Assembly (NCBI RefSeq): GCF_008923365.1
Contig: NZ_WBMR01000076.1
Location: 1-40,441 of the forward strand
Reading direction: 5' to 3'
DNA from: Actinomadura montaniterrae
GTDB taxonomy: Bacteria > Actinomycetota > Actinomycetes > Streptosporangiales > Streptosporangiaceae
DNA: 40,441 nucleotides
This document shows positions 1 to 5,638 of this stretch, piece by piece. The translations under genes were made by a program, and so were the position numbers. Each line of letters opens with the position of its first letter. Position 1 is the first letter of the stretch. The notes beneath the pieces were generated by a model, which was not told the DNA's origin, made no database searches, and saw only the letters and a program-made list of their open reading frames with translations.

Positions 1-546
1 CGCGCCGCCGCGGCGCCCGCCGACGCCCCCGGCCCGGCCGCCGAGATCAGCGCCGTGCGCGGCGAGATGCTCGCCCGCCTCGCCGCCCGCGGCCGCCTCT
101 CCGGAGTCCAGCAGGCCCGCCGCCGCGCAGCCCGGGCCCGCCAGGTCACCGACCCGGCCAAGCCCAGGACCAGCGGCAGCGCGCCCGCCGTCCGGCAGGG
201 GCTCGGCGTGATGCTGCCCGGCCCCGCGTGCCTGCCGCCGCTCCAGCCCAGCACCGAACCTCAGCACCCGGCCGCCGCCGAGGTACCCGCGCTCACCGTC
301 GCCGACCTGCGCGAACTCCAGCAGGCCGCCGACAACACCGCCGCCATGGCCGGATGGGCGGCCGGCACCGCCGCCCCGCACCGGCCCGACCAGCAGACCG
401 CCCCCACTCCCACGCCGCCGCCCGCCGCCGAGGTACTCGGCCGCGCCCGCCCGCGCCACAGCGACGCGGCCCGAGCCCGCGCCGCCGGACCCGCCCAGCT
501 CGGCGCCCTCGCCTCCGACATCCTCCAGCCGCCCCGAACCCGGTAG
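1..546 (+). CDS. C-terminal part of plasmid replication-initiator-like protein (continues from 39431-40441 if circular)
   Basis: Base 1 is the first base of a codon in an open frame with no start, ending at TAG 544-546. It encodes 181 residues rich in Ala, Arg and Pro, beginning with an Ala/Arg coiled-coil-like stretch that matches the Ala/Arg-rich end of the gene that runs off base 40441. Joining the two ends keeps the frame and gives a 518-residue protein. The last ~85 residues (about 97-181) are repeated in decayed form at 1138-1311. No catalytic motif is visible here; the recognisable DNA-binding region is in the other half. If the molecule is not circular, this is only a 5'-truncated gene of unknown role. 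The joining is an inference from frame and composition. Confidence 0.65.
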   Translation, partial: RAAAAPADAPGPAAEISAVRGEMLARLAARGRLSGVQQARRRAARARQVTDPAKPRTSGSAPAVRQGLGVMLPGPACLPPLQPSTEPQHPAAAEVPALTVADLRELQQAADNTAAMAGWAAGTAAPHRPDQQTAPTPTPPPAAEVLGRARPRHSDAARARAAGPAQLGALASDILQPPRTR

Positions 547-623
547 GTAGGCAGCCGAGATCACCGGAAACCGGCAGTAACGATCTTGGTCCGTACTGCA
601 CTGCTCACAACGCCGGGGCTTTG

Positions 624-1052
624 TTAGTCCGGGTAGGTCAACTCGACAGTCCCCTCGATCCTGGTGTCGCCGGGGCTCTTGCTGATGACCGTGTAGTACT
701 CGCCCTTTGGGAGATTGAAGTGGAAGGCTTGCTCGGTGCCGTTGCAGCGCGCGTACCGCTCACCCCACATGTGCTGCTTGTCGGAGTTGCGGTTGATCTC
801 GATGGTCACTGCCGGGCTGAAGCCCCCTGTGCTGGCGCAGGTCAACTTCAGGATCACCGGTCCAGCGCCCTGTGACCAGGGCGGAAGTCGGACATGATGC
901 TGGATGGAGAACTGGAGTTTGTCGGTTCCGGCGCTGGCAGAGCCGGTGGACAGGAACTGCCATCCCCCAAGGATCGTGAGCACGGTGAGCCATGCGGCGG
1001 CGCGGCGCTTCACACGTGGACGCGGGCGGGTGAAGTTGGATGAGGGCGACAC
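624..1052 (-). CDS. Small secreted protein, function unknown
   Basis: 142 residues. GTG start chosen because GAAGGAG lies about 6 nt upstream on the minus strand. The N-terminus is a classic Sec signal: basic stretch (RPRPRVKRR), hydrophobic core (about residues 19-33) and an Ala-x-Ala-like end near residue 41 (SASAG). The mature part is about 100 residues with a Cys pair (near ILKLTCAS and YARCNGT) that could form a disulfide, and looks beta-rich. It resembles small exported actinomycete proteins, but I recognise no family. It lies between the intact 3' end of the rep-like gene and a decayed copy of that 3' end, so it may have arrived with the duplication. Confidence 0.7.
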   Translation of the reverse strand: MSPSSNFTRPRPRVKRRAAAWLTVLTILGGWQFLSTGSASAGTDKLQFSIQHHVRLPPWSQGAGPVILKLTCASTGGFSPAVTIEINRNSDKQHMWGERYARCNGTEQAFHFNLPKGEYYTVISKSPGDTRIEGTVELTYPD

Positions 1053-1137
1053 GAGATGCTCCTTCTCGGGGTCGATCCGAACGACAACCGATACCTACCC
1101 AGCGCGAGCATACGGACACGGAATGTCACCACTCCTG

Positions 1138-1311
1138 CGCTCGCCGTCGCCGACCTGCGGGAACTCCAGCAGGCCGCCGACAACGCCCGCCGCCGAGGTA
1201 CTCGGCTGCACCCGCCCGCGCCACAGCGACGCGGCCCGCGACCGCGCCGCCGGGCCCGCCCAGCTCGGCGCCCTCGCCGCCAACGCCATCCGACCGCCCC
1301 TCCGCCGGTAA
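1138..1311 (+). pseudogene. Decayed duplicate of the rep-like gene 3' end
   Basis: The stretch closely matches 291-546, the end of the rep-like gene. Both share the region encoding VADLRELQQAADN, then the copy lacks about 75 bp (the part encoding AAMAGWAAG onward) and resumes at the region encoding AAEVLG, continuing to a TAA at 1309-1311 where the intact gene has TAG. The missing segment shifts the frame relative to the parent, and no start codon or RBS serves the fragment. It lies about 590 bp from the parent stop, with the secreted-protein gene between. Most likely non-functional sequence left by a duplication or insertion event. Confidence 0.75.
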
Positions 1312-1333
1312 CAGCGCCGCCGGGGCGCCGCGA

Positions 1334-2107
1334 TCACAGGTCGCAGGCGAAGAAGCGTTCCGAGGGGTCGGTGTAGATCCCGGCCGGGACGCTGAACATG
1401 TCCAGCGTGACGCCCTGCCCCTCCTTCAGCGCCGTGAGGCCCTGCCGCTGGTAATAGGTCTCCAGGCCGCTCCCGGCATCGAACTGCCCGTACAACCGGT
1501 AGTAGCGCAGTTGGCTGTAGAGCTTGCGGCAGGTGGCGATGAGCGCCGCGGCAATCCCGCCCGAACGGTGCGCGGGATCGACCGCCACGGCCTTGAGCTT
1601 GATGACCTTCAGCAGCCCCACCAGCGACTCCATCTCCGGAAGGCCGATGTTCGCCAGCACCCGCGCCGGCGGCAGCGCCACCAGCACCCCCACCACACCG
1701 TGTTCCGGATGCTCGGCGACCAGGACGCACGACAGCCCGATGACCAGATCCTCCATCGCCCCGTCGCCCTGCGAGGCCGCCACCGCCAGCTCACGCGTCA
1801 GCGCCTCCGGCCCCTCGTCGAGCCCCTTCGCCACCACGGCGGCGAGCCGCCCGTCCGGCACCGCGTCCGCGAGCCTGCTCTCCAGGGTGACCCCACTCCC
1901 GGTCAACGCGACCAGGCGCCGCGCCGTCTCGACGTCCTCGCCCCTCGCCATGCGGATCCGCACACCGCTCGCCAGCACCAGCCCCTCCGCCAAACCGGCG
2001 ACGGTCAGCGCAGCGCCACCGCCGCGCGCGGAGGCCAGCGGCGGAGGAGCCGGACGGCGACGCCGGGCGGACTTGTCCTTCTTCGGGTTGGGCCGTTTGG
2101 TGACCAT
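1334..2107 (-). CDS. GNAT-family N-acetyltransferase
   Basis: 257 residues from ATG at 2107. The frame is open further upstream, but that part overlaps the structured repeat and is not protein-like. The first ~25 residues are very basic (KRPNPKKDKSARRRR). The C-terminal half has the GNAT fold signature: strand LKAVAVDP, then acetyl-CoA pyrophosphate loop HRSGGIAAAL and helix, then YYQRQGL typical of the last GNAT strand-helix. GNAT enzymes move an acetyl group from acetyl-CoA to an amine; the substrate cannot be told. The N-terminal half (~150 residues) is not recognised. No strong RBS is visible. Copy 1 of the structured repeat begins about 75 bp upstream of the start. Confidence 0.8.
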   Translation of the reverse strand: MVTKRPNPKKDKSARRRRPAPPPLASARGGGAALTVAGLAEGLVLASGVRIRMARGEDVETARRLVALTGSGVTLESRLADAVPDGRLAAVVAKGLDEGPEALTRELAVAASQGDGAMEDLVIGLSCVLVAEHPEHGVVGVLVALPPARVLANIGLPEMESLVGLLKVIKLKAVAVDPAHRSGGIAAALIATCRKLYSQLRYYRLYGQFDAGSGLETYYQRQGLTALKEGQGVTLDMFSVPAGIYTDPSERFFACDL

Positions 2108-2182
2108 GCCGGAAGCGTAAAGGCGCGGGCCCATCCACGCTGTGGCCGCGAAGCCAGGTCCACACCGCCCGCCGAGAACCCC

Positions 2183-2445
2183 AGCCCTGCGGGCTGTAGC
2201 GGCCTTCGGCCGCCCCCCTTTTCCCTCCCAACCGAGGTCGGATGGTACGCGGGCCGCAGAACCCGTCAAGGGCGCCTACGGCGTCGCTACGCGATGGCCT
2301 ACGGCCACCCTTGACGGAACCATGCAGCCCGCTGGCTCAGGATCTTGTCGGTCGGGAGGAAAAAGGGGGGCGGGGAGGGGAGGTCACGGGGCCCGGTCCC
2401 CGTCCGGCCGCTGCTGAGCACGGGGCCGGGGATAAGCCGCCCACC
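2183..2445. repeat. Structured repeat, copy 1: nested inverted repeats with a four-way-junction core
   Basis: Two hairpins come first: AGCCC/GGGCT around TGC (2183-2195) and GCGGCC/GGCCGC around TTC (2199-2213). An outer stem follows: 2213-2235 pairs with 2348-2370, 21 of 23 positions. Inside lies a 10-bp stem CCGTCAAGGG (2263-2272) / CCCTTGACGG (2308-2317). This stem encloses three contiguous perfect hairpins: 2273-2283, 2284-2294 and 2295-2307, each with loop TAC. No base between the stems is unpaired, so the core folds as a cloverleaf-like four-way junction. The 3' part to about 2445 also matches copy 2 (TGAGCACGGGGCCGG at 2415). Copy 2 lies at 30110-30390 in the same orientation. Function unknown; see findings. 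Confidence 0.9.
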
Positions 2446-2699
2446 CGCCGCACGGCCCCCGCTCCCTGCGCGGCGTTCCCGTGGTCGCACGGGCGGGCGA
2501 GGGAGGGCGACCAGGCCCGGACGACGAGCACCAGGAGCACGAGCTCGGCCCCGCCGGCGCCCGCACCACCCGGGCCGCTCGGCACGGAGCGCCGCCGACG
2601 CCGCGCCGCGATGAGCACGGGCACCACCGCCGAGACAGCCGCGCTCGCCGCGGCCGCGACGACGCCCGCCATCGACTGCACAACCAGGATCGTTGTCAT
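2337..2699 (-). CDS. Possible small membrane protein (uncertain)
   Basis: An open frame of 120 residues from an ATG at 2699. The N-terminus looks like a transmembrane segment (about residues 3-30, MTTILVVQSMAG then Ala/Val-rich) followed by five arginines, and a second short hydrophobic stretch (ELVLLVLVVRAW) follows. The C-terminal third overlaps copy 1 of the structured repeat, which is unusual for a real gene, and no good RBS is present (GTG at 2714 is an alternative start). Frames on the other strand here are also open, as expected in such GC-rich DNA. I list it because of its membrane-like start, but it could be a chance frame. Confidence 0.3.
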   Translation of the reverse strand: MTTILVVQSMAGVVAAAASAAVSAVVPVLIAARRRRRSVPSGPGGAGAGGAELVLLVLVVRAWSPSLARPCDHGNAAQGAGAVRRVGGLSPAPCSAAAGRGPGPVTSPPRPPFSSRPTRS

Positions 2700-2783
2700 G
2701 CAGCCAGGCCACACCCCCGCACCAGGTGAACCGCCGGGAGAACGACCAGGAGATCAGCCGGGAGATTCACCGCCACCGTAGAT

Positions 2784-2805
2784 GCAGTTTTAAAACTGCT
2801 ATCAT
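2784..2805 (+). promoter_or_regulatory. Palindromic operator (site A) with extended -10
   Basis: Perfect 16-bp palindrome GCAGTTTTAAAACTGC at 2784-2799, followed directly by TATCAT (2800-2805). With the TGC at the end of the palindrome this forms an extended -10 (TGCTATCAT). The palindrome fills the usual spacer between -35 and -10, so a protein bound here would control the promoter. The same palindrome marks the operon at 31900-34028 (sites B-E). Start codon of the next gene is 2840. Confidence 0.8.
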
Positions 2806-2839
2806 GGAGCGTGGAGAATCAGCCAAGAGGAGGCGCGTC

Positions 2840-2959
2840 ATGAAGTGCACCGGAGCGATCATCTTCCACGACGACGAGGACGACGAGCCCACCGGCATGT
2901 GGTGCTGGGTCTGCGGGTCCGAGGACCACGACCCGCGCCCGAGCTGCATAGACGACTGA
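2840..2959 (+). CDS. 39-residue acidic Cys-containing protein
   Basis: ATG at 2840 preceded by AGAGGAGG, a strong RBS with about 8 nt spacing. The product begins MKCTGAIIFHDDEDDEP, has CWVC near the middle and a final Cys near SCIDD. Cys4-type spacing (C3, then C-x2-C, then C) suggests a small metal-binding protein, but no family is recognised. It is driven by the palindrome-containing promoter at 2784-2805, identical in design to the one before 31961, so it belongs to the same putative regulon although 29 kb away. A terminator-like hairpin follows at 2975-2998. Confidence 0.75.
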   Translation: MKCTGAIIFHDDEDDEPTGMWCWVCGSEDHDPRPSCIDD

Positions 2960-2974
2960 CCCACAGACCAGAGC

Positions 2975-2998
2975 GGGCCCCTGGGCAACCAGGGGCCC
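2975..2998. terminator. Terminator-like hairpin between convergent genes
   Basis: GGGCCCCTGG (2975-2984) and CCAGGGGCCC (2989-2998) form a 10-bp perfect stem around GCAA. It sits between the end of the 39-residue gene and the end of the recombinase gene. There is no U tract, as is common for actinomycete hairpin terminators. Confidence 0.7.
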
Positions 2999-3006
2999 CG
3001 TTGCCG

Positions 3007-4038
3007 TTAGCGGTCGAAGACGGCCCCGACGAGCTCGGCGACCTCGCTTTGACCGGCCCGGAAGTACCGGCCCGAGGTCGCCACCGAGGCGTGGCCGAGG
3101 AGGTATTGCACCTGCGCAGGGTCGGCGCCGCCGCGGCGTAGCCGCGTGCCGTAGGTGTGCCGGAGCCGATGCGGACGCAGGCCCGACAGCCCGGCCGCCT
3201 CGCCGACCGCCAGGACCACGGCAGTGATGCCGGAGATGCCCAGCGGCCCGCGCTGCCCCAGCCACAGCGGCCCGTCCTCACGGCCGCGCTCGGCGAGGTA
3301 GTCCAGCACCGCCGCCCGAGCAGCAGCCGGGAGCGGCACCTCGCGCACCTGGTCGCCCTTGCCGTGCAGCCGGACCACGCCCGTGCGCGCGGTCACCGCG
3401 ACGTCGCGCACCTCCAGCCGGGCGCACTCCTCGACCCGGGCGCCGGAGTACAGCAGCACGGCGACGATCGCCCGGTCCCGGGGCCCACGCCGTGCGGCCG
3501 CGCGCTCCACCGCGCCGGCCTGCCGGTCCTCCAGGGCGTCCGGTTCGCCGGGCGGCTCGACCCGCAGCGGCCGGATCGTCAACCGCAGGCCGGCGAGCTC
3601 GTACAGCAGCCCGACCGCCGCGCGGCCCTGGTTGACAGCGGCGACCGAGGCCCGCGCGTCCAGCAGCGAGCGGCGCCACGCCTTCACCGCGGCGTCCGCC
3701 CCGACCACATCGGCGAAGGCGTCGGGATGGTCGGCGCCGTGCTCGACCAGCCACGCCGTGAACGCTCGGCACTGCCGCCGGTAGGCGCGCACCGTGTGCG
3801 CCGACAGCGCGGCCCGGTCGAGGTGGCGCTCGACGTCGGCCAGGGCGCGCGCGGCGGCCGCCTCCAGCTCGGCGCCGAGCCCGCGCTCGGCCGGCAGCAC
3901 GATCGTCCGGGGCTCGCCGCCGGGATACCGCGCGATGACGCCCTCTCCGTCGCCCCCGTTCCAGCCGCCGGCGGGGCGGAGCGGCACGACGTTCCCGCGG
4001 TCGTCTCGGCTGTTACCGGCCATCGCGCACCTGCTCAC
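3007..4038 (-). CDS. Tyrosine recombinase (XerC/XerD-like integrase)
   Basis: 343 residues from GTG 4038; an in-frame ATG at 4023 with AGCAGG upstream is an equally plausible start. The core-binding domain is about residues 60-155 and the catalytic domain about 170-340. All catalytic residues are visible (GTG numbering): R201 (SGARVEE), K227 (HGKGDQ), H290 and R293 (HRLRH), H316 (LGHAS) and nucleophile Y325 (SGRYF). The size suits a stand-alone Xer-type enzyme. Directly upstream (4041-4142) lie inverted and direct copies of TTATCCGC around a 6-bp centre, the layout expected of its target, so multimer resolution or site-specific inversion/integration is the likely role. No excisionase is adjacent; the HTH protein at 34045 is the nearest candidate. 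Confidence 0.92.
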   Translation of the reverse strand: MSRCAMAGNSRDDRGNVVPLRPAGGWNGGDGEGVIARYPGGEPRTIVLPAERGLGAELEAAAARALADVERHLDRAALSAHTVRAYRRQCRAFTAWLVEHGADHPDAFADVVGADAAVKAWRRSLLDARASVAAVNQGRAAVGLLYELAGLRLTIRPLRVEPPGEPDALEDRQAGAVERAAARRGPRDRAIVAVLLYSGARVEECARLEVRDVAVTARTGVVRLHGKGDQVREVPLPAAARAAVLDYLAERGREDGPLWLGQRGPLGISGITAVVLAVGEAAGLSGLRPHRLRHTYGTRLRRGGADPAQVQYLLGHASVATSGRYFRAGQSEVAELVGAVFDR

Positions 4039-4040
4039 TG

Positions 4041-4142
4041 TTATCCGCTGAGTTTCGCTCCCGCCGACGAGGGCGCCGGGATCACGTTATCCGCCGAGTT
4101 CGCCAAGCAGCCCAGCGGATAAGACTCATTATCCGCTCAGTT
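4041..4142. other. Candidate recombination site array (dif-like core plus accessory half-sites)
   Basis: Four copies of the half-site TTATCCGC lie here: 4041-4054 (TTATCCGCTGAGTT), 4087-4100 (TTATCCGCCGAGTT), inverted 4113-4122 (CAGCGGATAA) and 4129-4142 (TTATCCGCTCAGTT). The last two form 9-bp perfect arms, AGCGGATAA and TTATCCGCT, around the 6-bp centre GACTCA. ATAA-N6-TTAT is the hallmark of Xer core sites. The array abuts the recombinase start, and the last half-site contains the stop codon of the gene at 4137. Confidence 0.75.
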
Positions 4143-4793
4143 GGTGATCCAGAAGAACGCCATGCCGAGAAGCACTGACAGGCCCCACAGGCCCATGAAG
4201 ACGGTGACTAGGAGACGCCGGGAGGCTCGCAGCTCGAACCCCCGCGGATCGAAGGTGCAGTAACGCACCTGGGCATTAGGCAAGGGAGCTTCGCACCGTA
4301 GGTACGGTCGTCCCTCCACCAGAACTCTGAACACGACGCGCTGGCGACGGCCGATCAGCGCCGGGCCGACCAGGAGCGCGCTCCCTTCGGTGCGCGCCTG
4401 CGGGATCGGCGTTGCCGACGCCGAGTCAGTCGCCTTCACCTCCAGCAACTCCACGACCCGGGCAGTCAGGTCGAAGCGGATCGGGTCGCCGTTGTCGAAG
4501 GCGGCCCGTGGGATGTCACGGCGGCCGCGGCCGATCAGTACCACCTCGGCCAGGTGCGGACGCCTCAGCTTCGTGCCGTGGTGCAGCAACTCCACCTCCG
4601 CGCGGCCGTCCAGTGCTCCCAGCAGCGGCGCCACCGTTCGCAGCCCGAAGTCCAGCCGCTGCCGGGCGAACCGGGTCAGGTAGCTGACCGCCACCGTGGC
4701 GATCCCGACCAGCAGCGCCACCACCACGCCGGCGCCCGTCCAGAACGTGCCCGAGCTGTACCAATCCCCCGCCAGTGTTGACATGCCCGGCAT
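4137..4793 (-). CDS. Bitopic/hairpin membrane protein, function unknown
   Basis: 218 residues from ATG 4793 (a second ATG at 4784 is possible). Two transmembrane segments: about residues 19-39 (AGVVVALLVGIATVAVSYL) and about 193-215 (LLVTVFMGLWGLSVLLGMA). The intervening ~150 residues are mixed alpha/beta with several beta-strand-like stretches and no Cys pair of note. The layout suggests a cytoplasmic or extracytoplasmic domain held between two TM helices. Similar hypothetical proteins occur in actinomycetes, but I cannot name a function. Its stop codon (4137-4139) lies inside the recombination site array, so recombination there would not disturb the frame beyond its end. Confidence 0.7.
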   Translation of the reverse strand: MPGMSTLAGDWYSSGTFWTGAGVVVALLVGIATVAVSYLTRFARQRLDFGLRTVAPLLGALDGRAEVELLHHGTKLRRPHLAEVVLIGRGRRDIPRAAFDNGDPIRFDLTARVVELLEVKATDSASATPIPQARTEGSALLVGPALIGRRQRVVFRVLVEGRPYLRCEAPLPNAQVRYCTFDPRGFELRASRRLLVTVFMGLWGLSVLLGMAFFWITN

Positions 4794-4873
4794 TCAACCG
4801 GGGCCCGCCTGCCCACGCCGGACGATCGCCGAAACCGGCCGCCGAGCACCCCGCCACGAGATCATCATTTCAA

Positions 4874-4933
4874 CATTGCATTTCATTATTTCATCTCATT
4901 GCATAGCAAAATGAAATGCAATGCTGCTATGAT
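4874..4933 (+). promoter_or_regulatory. Promoter/operator of the Nudix operon with 14-bp inverted repeat
   Basis: CATTGCATTTCATT (4874-4887) and its exact inverse AATGAAATGCAATG (4910-4923) flank 22 bp that contains another CATTGCAT (4897-4904), giving three copies of the same half-site. This AT-rich island ends in an extended -10, TGCTATGAT (-10 hexamer 4928-4933). The element closely resembles the -10 region behind palindromes A and B (TGCTATCAT, TGCTACAAT) but the operator differs, so a different regulator is likely. Confidence 0.7.
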
Positions 4934-4943
4934 GAAGGGGTCG

Positions 4944-4984
4944 GACGGTGAACGGTCACCGTCGCCAACCCGAAGGAGTTCGGG
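4944..4984 (+). promoter_or_regulatory. Leader with two tandem hairpins, RBS in the second loop
   Basis: GACGGTGA (4944-4951) pairs with TCACCGTC (4956-4963) around ACGG. CCCGAA (4969-4974) pairs with TTCGGG (4979-4984) around GGAG, the likely Shine-Dalgarno of the Nudix gene (ATG 4990). The ribosome binding site therefore sits in the 4-nt loop of a 6-bp hairpin. This could limit or regulate translation of the Nudix gene. Confidence 0.65.
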
Positions 4985-4989
4985 CCCCC

Positions 4990-5556
4990 ATGACCAAGGT
5001 CTGCGATCACGCGAGCGTCGGTGTCTTGCTGCGCGACCCGACCGGCGCCGTGCTGCTGATCAAGCGCGGCACCTTCCCGCCCGGCTGGGCGGGCGTCGCC
5101 GGGCACGTCTACGACGAGCACCCCGGCTACTACGAGGCCGCCATCGCCGAGGCGCGCGAGGAGGTGGGCGTACAGCTCACCTCCGGCCAGATCCCCGAGC
5201 GCGCGACGTGCGGCGGGTGGCGCGACAACCAGTGCCGCCGGCAGCCCTGCCAGGACCCCGAGCAGCCGTGTCCGGGCATCGGGCACGACTGGGCGGTGTG
5301 GCTGGTCGACGTCCCCGAGCGGCCCGAGCTGGAGCTGTCCGAGCGCGAGACCGCCGGGGCGATGTGGGCGACCCCGCACGAGCTCGGCTACCTCATGGGC
5401 CGCACCGTCGCCTACGCGTCGGGGCACGTGCCCGCCGCCGAGTGGGCCAGCAGCCCGGGGCTTGAGCCGGTGTGGGTGCGTTGGCTGTGCGAGGCCGGGC
5501 TGATCGACCTGCCCGGCAGCGTCCTGGACCGTATCGAGTCCCGGCTCAACGGCTGA
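4990..5556 (+). CDS. Nudix-family hydrolase with Cys-rich insert
   Basis: 188 residues from ATG 4990, chosen because GAAGGAG is about 11 nt upstream; the frame is open to 4948. The N-terminus has the Nudix strand pattern (ASVGVLLRDPTGAVLLIKRG), then a degenerate Nudix box at residues 38-61 ending AREEVGV: the two metal-binding Glu are kept, while the first half of the box deviates in spacing. Nudix enzymes hydrolyse nucleoside diphosphates linked to another group (NTPs, ADP-ribose, NAD); the substrate is unknown. Cys74, Cys82, Cys87 and Cys94 follow the box and may bind zinc. First gene of a plus-strand operon; the leader has structured hairpins. Unusual box spacing lowers certainty of catalysis. 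Confidence 0.8.
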   Translation: MTKVCDHASVGVLLRDPTGAVLLIKRGTFPPGWAGVAGHVYDEHPGYYEAAIAEAREEVGVQLTSGQIPERATCGGWRDNQCRRQPCQDPEQPCPGIGHDWAVWLVDVPERPELELSERETAGAMWATPHELGYLMGRTVAYASGHVPAAEWASSPGLEPVWVRWLCEAGLIDLPGSVLDRIESRLNG

Positions 5557-5575
5557 TCACGAGCCCCCGCCCGAT

Positions 5576-5617
5576 CCGGCCAGGGAGGCGGCGCCGGCCG
5601 CGCCGCCTCCCGGCCGG
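5576..5617 (+). terminator. Very strong intra-operon hairpin (attenuator or processing site)
   Basis: CCGGCC (5576-5581) plus 5583-5594 pair with 5600-5611 plus GGCCGG (5612-5617): an 18-bp stem with one bulged A (5582) and a 5-nt loop. It lies between the Nudix stop and the coiled-coil gene. With no U tract it may be a partial terminator or an mRNA processing/stabilising element. Confidence 0.6.
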
Positions 5618-5638
5618 AACTCTGAGAGGTTGAACGCC

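Noticed and set aside
2107..2269. Upstream extension of the GNAT gene
   Set aside because: It overlaps the structured repeat and the translation is not protein-like; ATG 2107 starts a normal basic N-terminus.
2263..2317. Cloverleaf core as a tRNA gene
   Set aside because: Arms are 4-5 bp with 3-nt loops, there is no anticodon loop, TpsiC or CCA-like feature, and total length is too small.
2183..2370. Linear plasmid telomere
   Set aside because: GNA-type loops resemble Streptomyces telomeres, but the two copies are internal and in the same orientation, and the molecule ends look circular.
2784..2799. LexA/SOS box
   Set aside because: GCAGTTTTAAAACTGC lacks the GAAC-N4-GTTC pattern of actinomycete SOS boxes.
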